From assembly GCA_026386955.1 (NCBI GenBank), contig JAPLMQ010000297.1, positions 27,580 to 91,579 on the forward strand: 64,000 nt of DNA, in the 5' to 3' direction. The stretch is from Planctomycetota bacterium (GTDB lineage Bacteria > Planctomycetota > Phycisphaerae > Phycisphaerales > Phycisphaeraceae). This document shows positions 51,132 through 63,148 of this stretch, in pieces. The notes under the pieces were generated by a model. The model had not been told where the DNA came from, did no database searches, and saw nothing but the letters and a program-made list of their open reading frames with translations. Position numbers and translations under genes: made by a program. The first letter of the stretch is position 1. Every line of letters starts with the position of its first letter.

Positions 51132-51743
51132 TTGGCCACCGACCAGAATCCCGTGATCGAGTCCGTCCAGAGCGTCTACGCGCTGGCCCTGCTTGAGTTG
51201 GCGAACGAGGCGGGCAGCATCGACGCCGTCGCCGCGGAGATCCAGCAGTTGGGCGAGGTGCTGGAGCAGTCGCCCGATTTGGTGGCGCTGCTGGAGAGCC
51301 GGGTGCTCTCGGTGCAGGACCGGGCGGGGATCATCGACCGCATCTTCAAGCCGCGCGTGAGCGACCTGCTCTTCCGCTTCCTGCAGGTGCTCAACCTCAA
51401 GAACCGGCTGAACATCCTCCCGGGGATGATCGTCGCCTACCGCCAGGCGAACCAGACGCACTTCGGGCAGATCGAGGTCGAGGCCTTCGTCGCCCAGGCG
51501 CTCGACGCCGAGCAGGAGTCGCAGGTCGCCGCCCGGCTGAGCAAGGCCATCGGCCGCACCGTCATCCTCCGCCAGCGCGTCGACCCGGACCTGCTGGGCG
51601 GGCTCAAGCTCCGCATCGGCGACGAGATCGTCGACGGCTCGGTGGTGGCCCAACTGCGGATCCTCCGCGAGAAGATGATCGTCTCGGGGCGCAAGAAGGC
51701 GGCGGAGATCGCCGCCGCGATGCCGAATGTCGCCGCCGTCTGA
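51132..51743 (+). CDS. atpH: ATP synthase F1 delta subunit
   Basis: Links F1 to the stalk. 203 residues: VQSVYALALLELANEAGSIDAVAAEIQQLGEVL, PRVSDLLFRFLQVLNLKNRLNILPGMIVAYRQ and the C-terminal LSKAIGRTVILRQRVDPDLLGGLKLRIGDEIVDGSVVAQLRILREKM, with the conserved DPxLLGGxxxxxGDxxxDGS block. Start is TTG at 51132, 51 bases after atpF, with GGGAG nearby. Confidence 0.95.
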   Translation: MATDQNPVIESVQSVYALALLELANEAGSIDAVAAEIQQLGEVLEQSPDLVALLESRVLSVQDRAGIIDRIFKPRVSDLLFRFLQVLNLKNRLNILPGMIVAYRQANQTHFGQIEVEAFVAQALDAEQESQVAARLSKAIGRTVILRQRVDPDLLGGLKLRIGDEIVDGSVVAQLRILREKMIVSGRKKAAEIAAAMPNVAAV

Positions 51744-51857
51744 GGCCTGATTGGGCCGAACAAGAGTCACTGAACCCACGAACGAAACACGCGAAAAGCC
51801 GAACGCAGCAACGAAGAGAAAGTCACCGGCCGCAAGGCCCCGAAGCAGGACCTCACC

Positions 51858-53441
<1,584 letters not shown>

Positions 53442-53494
53442 GAGCGGGTTCGCCGTTGATGACGGTTTCGCCCGACCATTGAATGAATCCACGC

Positions 53495-53526
53495 GGCCCG
53501 CCGATGACGGCGGGCCGTTGTTTTTT
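53495..53526 (+). terminator. intrinsic terminator of the atp operon
   Basis: GGCCCGCCG-ATGA-CGGCGGGCC, a perfect 9-bp stem, then GTTGTTTTTT (53517-53526). Its position about 54 bases after the atpA stop shows the operon ends without atpG, atpD or atpC. Confidence 0.9.
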
Positions 53527-53538
53527 GGTTCGCGTTTC

Positions 53539-53733
53539 AGGGCCAACGGCCCGTTTTATACCAGCCTAGGGCGAAGCCCTAGGACCACCAGCGCCCCGAT
53601 TTTTGAGGGCTGAAGGCCCGATTTATCCGGGTTTTGAACACGCGATAAGACGGGCCTTCAGCCCTTCAAACGCTTTTTGTCGCATGCACCTGGGGCTTCG
53701 CCCCAGGCTGGTATAAGTCGGGCCTTTGGCCCT
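53539..53733. repeat. 195-bp composite palindromic element, family A (copy 1)
   Basis: Six short hairpins in mirror order: AGGGCCAACGGCCC (53539), CCTAGGGCGAAGCCCTAGG (53565), AGGGCTGAAGGCCC (53606), GGGCCTTCAGCCCT (53652), CCTGGGGCTTCGCCCCAGG (53689), GGGCCTTTGGCCCT (53720). The two halves are reverse complements, so the whole can fold as one large hairpin. A second copy is at 60485-60680. No coding potential. Confidence 0.85.
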
Positions 53734-53770
53734 CCAGAACTGACCTTGAGTCGAGCCCTCCATGACGAGA

Positions 53771-53942
53771 GACGTGCCACATCGCAGCCGAAGGCTGCTA
53801 TGTGCGGGTAAACAAGTGGACCATGGTCTCGCGAGCGGCCTTCTCCCTGCACCTGTGGACGCGTGTAGAACCGTGCGTCGCGCACACCCTGCGATTCTGG
53901 TCGACCGGCACACAGCAGCCTTCGGCTGCGGTGTGGCACGTC
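53771..53942. repeat. 172-bp inverted-repeat element (family D)
   Basis: Left arm 53771-53804 and right arm 53909-53942 are 34-bp inverted repeats with two mismatches, each containing the hairpin GCAGCC-GAA-GGCTGC or its complement. A further internal partial symmetry lies in the 104-base centre. It follows family A closely in the 667-base gap 53442-54108, which otherwise shows no gene. Confidence 0.8.
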
Positions 53943-54108
53943 CAAATTCTCTCTGGCGTCGGAACTGAAACTGTTCGCCTCTGATCAGCCCACGACCGCA
54001 CTCTTCGCCCTCGCCAAACCCCTCAACTGGCGAGTTTTCGCCCTGTTCCCTACACTATGAAATCGACCGCTTCTTTACCCCACCGTCCGGACCGAATCGG
54101 GATACACC

Positions 54109-55392
<1,284 letters not shown>

Positions 55393-55536
55393 GCGGCGGC
55401 GGTTGATGATCGCGATTGATCGCTGAGTTGATCGCCGCGCTTCGCGCCGCATTTCATTCTTTCGATCGCCCCCGGCTTTCCCTCGCGCGAGGCCCGTGTC
55501 ATCCTGTGGATGACTTGCCTCCGCGAAAGGGATCCC

Positions 55537-57945
55537 ATGTCTCCATCGAGCAGGCCCGCCGACGGGCACGCGCTGCGCTTCGAGGGGTGCGTCACCAACA
55601 TCCACGAGGCGCCCGTGCTGGGCAACGGCGAGTTGGCGGCCGCGGTGCAGCTCTTCCAGGACGAGTTCCGCCTGCACCTGGGCAAGACCGACGTCTTCGA
55701 CGCCCGCTTCGACTTCGACACCAAGGCCTCGATCTTCCGGCAGGAGGCGATGATCCGCGCGTCGCGCGACTTCGGCTTCCGCCTCGAGGGCTCAACCTAC
55801 GGGGCCAGGCCCGCGTGGGACCGCACGCCGCCGCCCGAGCTCGCCTACCCCGACGACAAGCAGGGCTGGGACCGCCACGTCTTCCCCTGCCCCAAGCCGG
55901 CGGGGCTTGTCCGCATCCTCCACTCGGGCAGCCACTCGACGCAGATCGAGACCGTGGTCGACATCGCCAAGGGCACCGTCCGTTCGCGCTTCGCGATGGA
56001 GTTCGACTGGCACGGCCGGGGCGAGCTGGAGATCGAGGCCTTCGTCGAGGCGGAGCGCAACGTCGTCCGCATGCGCGTCACCCGGCGCGGGAACCTCGGC
56101 CACTTCTGGCTGCTGGTCGAGAAGCCCATCGACCGGCTCGACGCGAGCATGCCCCTGCCCGAGGTGAAACGCGACGGCGACTGGGCGGGGACGGTGACGC
56201 AGCGCGTCCCCGCGGGGTTCGGCGCGGAGGCCTTCGCGTGGCACTTGGAGGGGGCGTTCGCCAAGCCCGGGCCGGGCAGGACGGTCGGGCCGGTGGAGGC
56301 GCAGGTGTATGCGCTGGCGCAGCGCTGCGCGCTGGAGCCGGGGCAGTCGGTGGAGTGGGAGGTCGCGGTGCGGACGGATCGGGCGCCGCGACGGCAGCGA
56401 CCCGCGCCGAAGGTTGAAGCCTTTGAGCCGGCGCGGGATAGGCAGGCGTCGCGCTGGGGGAAATTCTGGGAGGCCTCGGACATCGAGCTGGAGGACAAGG
56501 CCCTCGAGGCGACGTGGCACCGGAACCTCTATTCGCTGGCCTGCCACATCCCGCCCGGCGACTTCGCCACCGCGCCGGGGCTCTGCGCGAATTTGCCCGT
56601 CTACGACAAGTCGCCGTGGCACGGCGTCTACACCGTGAACATGAACATCCAGAAGATGTTCCTCGCCAGCCTGCCCACGGGGCATCCGGAATGGATCGAG
56701 AACTACGCGGGCTGGCTCGACGACATGCGCCCGAGCTTCGCGCTGCTGGCCCGCGAGACGTTCGGCATCGACGGCATCTACTCGCCGCATATGGTGCTGC
56801 CCTGGGTGAAGCCCGAGCGGCAGTTCAGCACGAACACCTGCGGACGGGCGCTGGGCATGACCGGCTGGCACGGGCAGCCGCTGTGGTGGCATTGGGAGTT
56901 CACGCGCGACAAAAAGTTCCTCGCGGAGCGCGGCTACCCGTACCTGCGCGACGCGGCGGAGTTCTACCGGCAGTACCTCGACAAGTTCACCGACGAGAGC
57001 GGCGACATCTATCCAAGCCTGATCCTCGAGGCGCCGCCTTGGTCGCGCGGCATGGCCCGCAACCGCGACTGCTTCACGGATTTGATCCTCATCCGCAAGA
57101 GCTTCGAGTGGGCGATCGACGCGGCAGCGGCCCTGGGCATCGACGAGGAGAAGCAGGCGGGCTGGCGCGCGGCGATGGCGCGGGTCCGCCCCATGCGCTG
57201 GGAACAGGCGCCGACGGGCGAGACGTGGATCGCCTCCGACAAGGGCGCGCCGACGCCCGACCCAAGCTGGTGGAGCGAGAAGGCGAAACGCGCGGAGCTC
57301 GCGCTGCCCGCGGCGTGGAGCGTCTTCCCCGGCGAGTGGGTCGATGGCGACGAGCCCGACGGCTTCGCCGCCGCGGCCCGCGAGGTGATGACGCGCTCGC
57401 GCTGGGAGGAGCTGCACCCGGAGATCGTCTGGATCCACCATTGGTGGTGCGCGCTGCCCGCGCTGCGGCTCGGCCTGCCGCGCGCGTTCGAGAACGCCCG
57501 GCGGATCATCCTGCAGGAGCGCTTCCCCGCGGGGCACGCGCGGACCACGCAGTGGGTCAACCTCCAGCCCGAGGCCTGGCGGTGCGTCGAGGACAACTAC
57601 TTGGGCGTCGCCGCCACGACGGAGATGCTGCTGCAGAGCCAGGGGCGCGTGCTGCGGCTGTTCCCGTGCTGGCCGCGCGAGAAGGCTGCCCGCTTCCGCG
57701 CGCTGCGGGCCCGGGGCGGCTTCGTGGTCGACGCGTCGTGGGACCCGCGCGACGGGTTGGCGGCCAAGATCCGCAGCCTCGCGGGCGAGACGATGCGCCT
57801 GCGCTGGCCCGGCGGGCTACATGGCGAACTACTTGGAGAGCTGCGCGTCGAGCGCGGCGGCCGCGCGGTCGACGTGAAGCGCGACGGGCGCGACTGGGTG
57901 TGGGCGACGCACGCGGGCGAGGAGGACGCGGTTTCCTCGCGATGA
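55537..57945 (+). CDS. GH95-like (alpha/alpha)6 glycosidase
   Basis: An 802-residue cytosolic-type protein without a signal peptide. N-terminus EAPVLGNGELAAAVQLFQDEFRLHLGKTDVFD resembles the opening block of GH95/GH65-like enzymes (LGNGRLGAMV...LNEDTLW). Residues about 320-560 form the alpha/alpha barrel: WHRNLYSLACHI, VYTVNMNIQKMFLASLPTGHPEW, ERQFSTNTCGRALGMTGWHGQPLWWHWEFTRDKKFLAERGYPYLRDAAEFYRQYL, DIYPSLILEAPPW. Catalytic residues were not matched with certainty. ATG at 55537 has AAGGG upstream. Likely removes a terminal fucose- or galactose-type sugar; substrate is inference. Confidence 0.72.
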   Translation: MSPSSRPADGHALRFEGCVTNIHEAPVLGNGELAAAVQLFQDEFRLHLGKTDVFDARFDFDTKASIFRQEAMIRASRDFGFRLEGSTYGARPAWDRTPPPELAYPDDKQGWDRHVFPCPKPAGLVRILHSGSHSTQIETVVDIAKGTVRSRFAMEFDWHGRGELEIEAFVEAERNVVRMRVTRRGNLGHFWLLVEKPIDRLDASMPLPEVKRDGDWAGTVTQRVPAGFGAEAFAWHLEGAFAKPGPGRTVGPVEAQVYALAQRCALEPGQSVEWEVAVRTDRAPRRQRPAPKVEAFEPARDRQASRWGKFWEASDIELEDKALEATWHRNLYSLACHIPPGDFATAPGLCANLPVYDKSPWHGVYTVNMNIQKMFLASLPTGHPEWIENYAGWLDDMRPSFALLARETFGIDGIYSPHMVLPWVKPERQFSTNTCGRALGMTGWHGQPLWWHWEFTRDKKFLAERGYPYLRDAAEFYRQYLDKFTDESGDIYPSLILEAPPWSRGMARNRDCFTDLILIRKSFEWAIDAAAALGIDEEKQAGWRAAMARVRPMRWEQAPTGETWIASDKGAPTPDPSWWSEKAKRAELALPAAWSVFPGEWVDGDEPDGFAAAAREVMTRSRWEELHPEIVWIHHWWCALPALRLGLPRAFENARRIILQERFPAGHARTTQWVNLQPEAWRCVEDNYLGVAATTEMLLQSQGRVLRLFPCWPREKAARFRALRARGGFVVDASWDPRDGLAAKIRSLAGETMRLRWPGGLHGELLGELRVERGGRAVDVKRDGRDWVWATHAGEEDAVSSR

Positions 57946-57972
57946 GCAGCGCCGCCGCGCCCGCCGCGGGCC

Positions 57973-59346
57973 TCACGCGTTCTGCGGCGGGCCGGCGGGC
58001 CGGCGATCCTCCGCCTGGGCGGCGTTCGCCAGACACAGGCAGGCGATCGTCGCCAGCAGCAGCCAGATGAACATCGGCATGAGCAGCGCGTGCCCGAGCG
58101 TGCCGACGACCGGCCAATGGTCGAGGCGCAGGGCGACGACGTGCGTCAGCCTTGGGTGCATGAAGAATAGGAAGAGCATCGCGAGGCAGGCGGCGATGGC
58201 GAAGAGGCGTGGCCGGCCCGTGGTCCGTGTCGCGAGCCCTGCGGCGTAGGTCAGCGGAAGGGCGAGGATCGTCAGGTCATAGGTGCGGTGGTAGAGGAAC
58301 ATCATCGACGCAGCGACGACGATCGCCCCCGCGGCGGGCCGGGAGAGTTGGCCCGGACGGACGACCTTCAACCACAGCCACCCCCCGCCGAGGAGGATCA
58401 GGCCGGCCTGCGCGACGCGGACGGCCGGCCGCGCGTGGAGCCCCATGCAGTAGAGCAGGCGATCGATCCCCAAGAGCGAGTGGACCTGCCCGGAGTCGTT
58501 GGTGTAGTCGTTGATCTGCCCGGGCTCGGTGAGCGAACTGGCGTTGTGGAGCATCTCGCGCGTGCGGTCGGCGAGCTGGTCGAACGGCGCGCTGAACAGC
58601 CAGGAGAGCCCGACGGCGACGGTGAAGGTCAGCCAAGTGAGGATGTCCTTCCTGCCCGACAGGAACAGGAGAAACAGCGGCAACACCGTCTGCGGCTTCA
58701 CGGCGGCGATCGCGAGCAGGAGCCCCGCCAGCACGGGGCGTCCGCGCCCCTGGGCGATCAGGGCGCCCATCGCGCAGAGCGCGATGTAGATCGTCGGCTG
58801 GCCGAGCGTGACGGAGAAGTAGACGGGCAGGCTCAGCGCGACGGCGGCAGAGAGGATCGCCAAAACGCCGATGGGGAGTTCGCCCCCGCCCTCCGTTTCG
58901 GCGAGGGGCTCGGCGGGCCGTCCCGCGCGGGCGAGGCTGCGCAGCGCCAGGTACGCGACCGGCACGAGCATGGCCGCGCCCACGAGGTTGACCAGCAGCA
59001 TCAACAGGCTTGCCGCCTCGAACGGGATGGAGGCCGGGAGCGCAAAGAGAGGCAGCGCGTAAGGCGGGTAGTTGTTCATCACCGACTGCGTGTAGGGGTC
59101 GACCCCCTCGAGCCACGCGCGGCCGGCCATCCAGTTCCGCTCGAAATCGACGGCCGCATGGTCGAGGTTGAACCGCCTCAGCCCGTTGCAGAGGCCGAAG
59201 AGGATTCCCGCGCCCGCGAGGACCAAGCCCGTGCGCTTCGAGACGCGCCAGCCCAGCACCGCCGCCGCGGCAAGCCCCAGGAAAAGCACGGCCGCGGGGT
59301 AGAACCAGAGGTAGAGATCGATCTTGTCGGGGGAGGCCCCGGGCAT
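57973..59346 (-). CDS. GT87-like (DUF2029) multipass membrane glycosyltransferase
   Basis: A 457-residue polytopic protein of about ten helices. DHAAVDFERNWMAGRAWLEGVDPYTQSVMNNYPPYALPLFA is the first-loop signature of the GT87/DUF2029 group, with the Asp-Phe/Tyr pair that acts in polyprenyl-phosphate-sugar transferases. AAVKPQTVLPLFLLFLSGRKDIL is the second family block. The enzyme would transfer a sugar from polyprenyl phosphate on the outer face of the inner membrane. Convergent with the GH95-like gene. Confidence 0.85.
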   Translation of the reverse strand: MPGASPDKIDLYLWFYPAAVLFLGLAAAAVLGWRVSKRTGLVLAGAGILFGLCNGLRRFNLDHAAVDFERNWMAGRAWLEGVDPYTQSVMNNYPPYALPLFALPASIPFEAASLLMLLVNLVGAAMLVPVAYLALRSLARAGRPAEPLAETEGGGELPIGVLAILSAAVALSLPVYFSVTLGQPTIYIALCAMGALIAQGRGRPVLAGLLLAIAAVKPQTVLPLFLLFLSGRKDILTWLTFTVAVGLSWLFSAPFDQLADRTREMLHNASSLTEPGQINDYTNDSGQVHSLLGIDRLLYCMGLHARPAVRVAQAGLILLGGGWLWLKVVRPGQLSRPAAGAIVVAASMMFLYHRTYDLTILALPLTYAAGLATRTTGRPRLFAIAACLAMLFLFFMHPRLTHVVALRLDHWPVVGTLGHALLMPMFIWLLLATIACLCLANAAQAEDRRPAGPPQNA

Positions 59347-59456
59347 GGCAACATCCTTCGGCCAGGGTGAAAACGGAGCGCAATGGTCTCGCCCCTGCGG
59401 CCAGGCGTCGCCACGCAATGGACATCGGCATCAACCCGGCCCGGCATGTAAACAAT

Positions 59457-59485
59457 GCGACCCGGGCATTCCTGCGCCGGGTCGC
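59457..59485 (-). terminator. probable terminator of the 178-residue secreted protein gene
   Basis: GCGACCCGG (59457-59465), 11-base loop, CCGGGTCGC (59477-59485): a perfect 9-bp stem 29 bases past the stop of the minus-strand gene. Read on the minus strand it is followed by ATTGTTT, a weak T-rich end. Confidence 0.55.
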
Positions 59486-59514
59486 ACTCGATCAGGGACG
59501 GGGGGTGGGATTGC

Positions 59515-60051
59515 TTATTGAGCCGAGGCGACGCTCCCGGGCTTGCGGGTGGGCGTGGCCGGGGCGTTGGGGATCACGCCGGGCGCGTTGGGCTTGGGCA
59601 GCGGGGTCAGCGCGTCGGGCTTGAGGATGGTCATCAGGGGCTCGTAGTGGGTGACCATCGGCGCGTTGCGGTGGCCGGTGATCACGTACGGACGGGTGTC
59701 GAAGTTCCGGCTGATGTACTCGCGCTGCGAGCGCGGGATGAAGTGGTTTTCGTCGAGGCTGCCCGGGCCGTCGTCGTTGTAGTTGGCGAGCGGGTCGAGC
59801 CAGGTCGAGGTCGACCCGACGCGGACTTGGTACATCCAAGGATGGACCGGCTGCTGGCTCAGGGCGCGGTCGACAGTCGCGGCGGGATAGGCCGCGGGGG
59901 CGCGCTCAACGGTGTAGGCGCTGTTGTTGGACGGGTCGACACGGGTCACCCGCACCCAGCACCCGCGGGGCTGGTAGGTTTGGACTTCCGCCATCGCCGC
60001 GGCCGCCAGCCCGGAGGCCAGCGCGCAGCCCATCAGCATCGTTCGCCACAT
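59515..60051 (-). CDS. small secreted protein of unknown function
   Basis: A 178-residue protein: signal peptide MWRTMLMGCALASGLAAAAMA-EV, then Tyr/Pro/Asn-rich short motifs (YQPRGCWVRVTRVDPSNNSAYTVERAPAAYPAATV, PYVITGHRNAPMVTHYEPLM) and a Pro-rich C-terminus. No domain was recognised. The ATG at 60051 has AGGAG 8 bases upstream, a strong site. A hairpin terminator follows. Probably periplasmic or cell-surface. Confidence 0.65.
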   Translation of the reverse strand: MWRTMLMGCALASGLAAAAMAEVQTYQPRGCWVRVTRVDPSNNSAYTVERAPAAYPAATVDRALSQQPVHPWMYQVRVGSTSTWLDPLANYNDDGPGSLDENHFIPRSQREYISRNFDTRPYVITGHRNAPMVTHYEPLMTILKPDALTPLPKPNAPGVIPNAPATPTRKPGSVASAQ

Positions 60052-60484
60052 CTTTTCCGCTCCTTCTGCTGCCTCGCAAATGTTGAGACGCATGCACGAC
60101 TCCGCGCCGGCATCAAGGGCCCGGGACGACCTGCTCCAGCAGGCAGCCCGAGGCCTAGTCAACGCCGACATCGCCGACATGACCGAGACGAACGGGGCTC
60201 CAGAACCCCGATCGCTTTTCACTCCGGGCGACAAAGGGGGCATTGCAACCGTTGTGCCATGGGCCGGGCATCAACCACGATGGGTTGCAACGGCCTATTT
60301 TCAATGGAGTTACGGAATCATAGGCCGAGACCCACCAAGGTGCGGCGCGGCGCGGATGTGGCGTGGCGACAACGTCGGCCGTGGCGTTGAAGCGGCGCGG
60401 GGGGTGGAATGAGGGTCGATGGTGATTCTGAATCAGAGCAGGACAGGCGTTGTCGTAATGCACGATGCAACGAAGTTTTTCTGA
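60052..60484. other. gene-free stretch upstream of repeat element B
   Basis: Part of the 898-base gap 60052-60949. I see no convincing gene. At 60424-60437 GATTCTGAATCAGA repeats 14 bases of the palindrome in the candidate origin. The rest of the gap holds the family A and C repeats. Confidence 0.5.
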
Positions 60485-60680
60485 AGGGCCAAAGGCCCGT
60501 TTTATAACAGCCTGGGGCGAAGCCCCAGGTGCAAGGCGTCAAATGAGTTTGAAGGGCTGAAGGCCCGTCTTATCGTGCGTTCGACGCTTGGATAAAACGG
60601 GCTTTCAGCCCTCAAAACTCGCTTGCGTGCGCTTTCCTAGGGCTTCGCCCTAGGCTGGGATAAGACGGGCCTTTGGCCCT
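60485..60680. repeat. 196-bp composite palindromic element, family A (copy 2)
   Basis: Same design as the element at 53539: AGGGCCAAAGGCCC at 60485, CCTGGGGCGAAGCCCCAGG, AGGGCTGAAGGCCC, then mirrored GGGCTTTCAGCCCT, CCTAGGGCTTCGCCCTAGG and GGGCCTTTGGCCCT at 60667. In copy 1 the left middle hairpin is CCTAGGGC and the right CCTGGGGC; here they are swapped, as if the unit were inverted. Confidence 0.85.
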
Positions 60681-60734
60681 GAAGATGGCCCAAGATCGTC
60701 TTGAGGTCAATCTGAGATCGATAGCAGAGTCCGC

Positions 60735-60834
60735 TTGGACGACCGCGCGTCGACATTCTCCATTCGCGCGCGGCGGAGTACCGCCTTGCGCCTGAACTCC
60801 GGACACACAGTGTCCGGCTCTCATCAGACTCCCA
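60735..60834. repeat. half copy of the family C element
   Basis: Contains CGCGCGGCGGAGTACCGC (60767-60784), CCGGACACACAGTGTCCGG (60799-60817) and CTCTCATCAGACT, matching the right arm of the element at 31344-31582. The opposite arm is missing. It lies directly after family A copy 2 and before the MFS gene. Confidence 0.7.
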
Positions 60835-60949
60835 TGAACCCGCTTCCAATGATGACCCCCCACCACCTTGAGTCCCCGCCCGCCCGGCCTTACGATGCCG
60901 CCCCGTTTGCCCGCCCGATCACCCCGCCTCGCCGGACCTTCCCCGCCCC

Positions 60950-62467
60950 ATGACGACGCTGACCCCGACCACGCCCGCGACGGGTCTCGAAGTCGCCCGG
61001 GACGATCTGCGCGGCCAGCTGCGCATCATCGTCATCGCCTGGGTCTTCGGCGCCTTCTGGCAGTGGACCATCTCCGGGGCCGCCCTCTTCAAGTTCGCCC
61101 GCCTCATGGGCACGCCCGACTGGGGCTTCGGCCTGCTCGCAGCCCTCCCATTCGCCGCCGGGCTCTTCCAGATCCCCATGAGCCTCGCCCAAGCGCGGTG
61201 GGGCCGGCGGAAACTCCTCTTCATCCTCAGCGTCACGCTCGGCCGGCTGATGTGGGCCGTCATCGCCGCCATCCCCTGGGCCTTGCCCAACCACCGCGAT
61301 TGGTGGTGGCCGACGATGGCCCTCTGCGCCTTCCTGGGCTGGGGCGCCAACAGCGCCGGCTCGCCCCCGTGGATGGACTGGATGGCCGACGTCATCCCCG
61401 GGCGCGTCCGCGGCCGCTACTTCGGCATGCGCAACCGCCTCGGGCAATGCATCGGCCTGGTCGCGACGCTCTCCGTCGGCGGCGTGGTCTACCTCGTCGA
61501 GCGCTCCGGCAAACCCGAGCAGATGCTGCAGGTCTGCAGTTGCATCCTCGCCCTCGCGGGGCTGATGGGCGCGCTCGACATCCTCTGCTTCCGCCGCATC
61601 CCCGACCACCACGAGCAGCACCCCCACCGCCACGCGAAGGGCTCGACCGCCTCGGCCTTCTTCGCCCCGCTCAAGCAGCCGAGCTTCCGCCGGTACCTCG
61701 CCTTCAACTTCGTGCTCAACACCGGCATCGGCTTCATCGGGCAATACATCTGGGTCTACGTCAACGACGTGCTGCACTTCTCAGCGTGGCAGGGCAACCT
61801 TCTGCTCATCGGCATCCCGCTGATCATGATGGCGCTCTCGTACCCGGTCTGGGGGAAGCTGACCGACCGGCTGGGCAAGCGCCCGGTGATCCTGATCGCC
61901 GGCGCGGTGATCGTGAACGGCGCGTGGGGCTGGATCTTCGTCGGCCACGGGGCCGTGCCGGTGACGGTCATGGGCTGGAACTTCTCCGCGATGACGGTGC
62001 TGGGCTACAGCGTGGCGGTGCTGGGGATGATCTGCTGGCCCGGCGTGGAGATCGCGAACTTCAACATGCTCCTGGGCATGACCGGCTCGCACACGGGTCG
62101 CGCCGGCGGGGCCTACGTCGCGTGGTACGCCATCGCGGTGGCGCTGGGCGGCGCCCTCTCAGGCCTGATTGCCGGGACGGTGGCCCACCTCATCCCCACC
62201 TTCGCGTGGGACATCCCCTTCGTGGGGATCGTCCTGACCTACCACGGCGTCCTGTTCCTCATCTCGACCAGCCTTCGCATCCTCGCCCTCTACTTCGCCT
62301 GGGGCCTGCGCGAGCCCAAGGCCACCGGCACCCGCGAGGCGTTCCGCTACATGTCGAACAACTTTTATGACAACGCCCGGGCGATGCTGCTGCTGCCCAC
62401 GCAGGTGGTGGGCAGGCTGGGGCGGGCGACGTATCGGCTGGCCCCCGGAAGGAAGCCGAGGAAGTAG
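60950..62467 (+). CDS. MFS transporter
   Basis: A 505-residue protein with about 12 helices. The first-half motif A-like loop is SLAQARWGRRKLLFIL and the second-half loop is WGKLTDRLGKRPVILIAG, both typical of the major facilitator superfamily. A His-rich central loop (PDHHEQHPHRHAKG, about 225-240) separates the halves. PGRVRGRYFGMRNRLGQ after helix 4 is found in many planctomycete MFS proteins of unknown substrate. The C-terminus extends about 45 residues into the cytoplasm. It stands alone. Confidence 0.88.
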   Translation: MTTLTPTTPATGLEVARDDLRGQLRIIVIAWVFGAFWQWTISGAALFKFARLMGTPDWGFGLLAALPFAAGLFQIPMSLAQARWGRRKLLFILSVTLGRLMWAVIAAIPWALPNHRDWWWPTMALCAFLGWGANSAGSPPWMDWMADVIPGRVRGRYFGMRNRLGQCIGLVATLSVGGVVYLVERSGKPEQMLQVCSCILALAGLMGALDILCFRRIPDHHEQHPHRHAKGSTASAFFAPLKQPSFRRYLAFNFVLNTGIGFIGQYIWVYVNDVLHFSAWQGNLLLIGIPLIMMALSYPVWGKLTDRLGKRPVILIAGAVIVNGAWGWIFVGHGAVPVTVMGWNFSAMTVLGYSVAVLGMICWPGVEIANFNMLLGMTGSHTGRAGGAYVAWYAIAVALGGALSGLIAGTVAHLIPTFAWDIPFVGIVLTYHGVLFLISTSLRILALYFAWGLREPKATGTREAFRYMSNNFYDNARAMLLLPTQVVGRLGRATYRLAPGRKPRK

Positions 62468-62493
62468 GCGGGGCGCGGCGTGGGATTGCATGT

Positions 62494-62520
62494 CTTGTTA
62501 GCCGGACGCGCAAGCGACGG
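62494..62520. repeat. single copy of the GTTAGCCGG repeat
   Basis: CTTGTTAGCCGGACGCGCAA followed by GCGACGG, the core of the arms of the 47592-47782 element. It lies between the MFS and Nudix genes. Confidence 0.65.
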
Positions 62521-62543
62521 ATGTTGCCATTGGAGATGCATCC

Positions 62544-62981
62544 ATGATGTCGCCCTACTACAAGACGTTGCGTCAGGCCGTGGGCAAAGACGTGCTCCTG
62601 ATCCCCGCGGTGGCGGCAATCATCCACGACTTTAGGCATCGCCTGCTCCTCCAGCAGAAGACGGATGGCTCGTGGAGCCTGCCCGCCGGCGCCATTGAAC
62701 CCGGCGAATCGCCGGAGGAGGCGGTTCGCCGCGAGGTGTTGGAGGAGACGGGATTCCAGTGCGTCAGCAGCGAATTGGTCAAGGTGCTGGGGGGCCCGAC
62801 GTATCGGCACACGTACCCGAACGCGGACCAAGTGGAGTATTTGATCGTCGTGTTCAAGTGCGTGGCCGCCCGACAAACGGAGATCGCCGACACCCGCGAG
62901 ACAAGCCGGATACGGCTCTTCGCTCGGGCGGAAGTTCCGGCGCTGGCGTTGCCGTACGACATGGACATGCTTTACGCGTGA
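62544..62981 (+). CDS. Nudix hydrolase
   Basis: A 145-residue hydrolase of nucleoside diphosphate-linked compounds. The Nudix box is complete: GAIEPGESPEEAVRREVLEETGF, matching GX5EX7REUXEEXGU at about residues 48-70. WSLPAGAIEPGES and YRHTYPNADQVEYLIVVFKC resemble the ADP-ribose/dinucleotide type. Cytoplasmic. The first residues MMSPYYKTLRQAVG are typical of small Nudix proteins. ATG at 62544. Substrate unknown. Confidence 0.92.
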   Translation: MMSPYYKTLRQAVGKDVLLIPAVAAIIHDFRHRLLLQQKTDGSWSLPAGAIEPGESPEEAVRREVLEETGFQCVSSELVKVLGGPTYRHTYPNADQVEYLIVVFKCVAARQTEIADTRETSRIRLFARAEVPALALPYDMDMLYA

Positions 62982-63148
62982 GGTTGAAGGCCGGGACACA
63001 TCCTGCCGCACCCGCAACGTGCGCCAAGTTTGCGGCAGCCTTCCTCATCATTTCAATGTTCGAGAACGATCGCCGTGCAAGTACGATGATGCGTGGTGCC
63101 TGTCACTCTCCGGCCCGACATGCGGGTTGGCACAAGGAGAACGTGGTC

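Noticed and set aside
53539..53733. Multiple intrinsic terminators after atpA
   Set aside because: The hairpins lack T-runs and occur in mirror order, and the same unit recurs at 60485 away from any operon end; they are a repeat element.
60424..60437. Second origin-like site from the shared palindrome GATTCTGAATCAGA
   Set aside because: No DnaA box or AT-rich tract accompanies it. It does show that the palindrome alone is not origin-specific.
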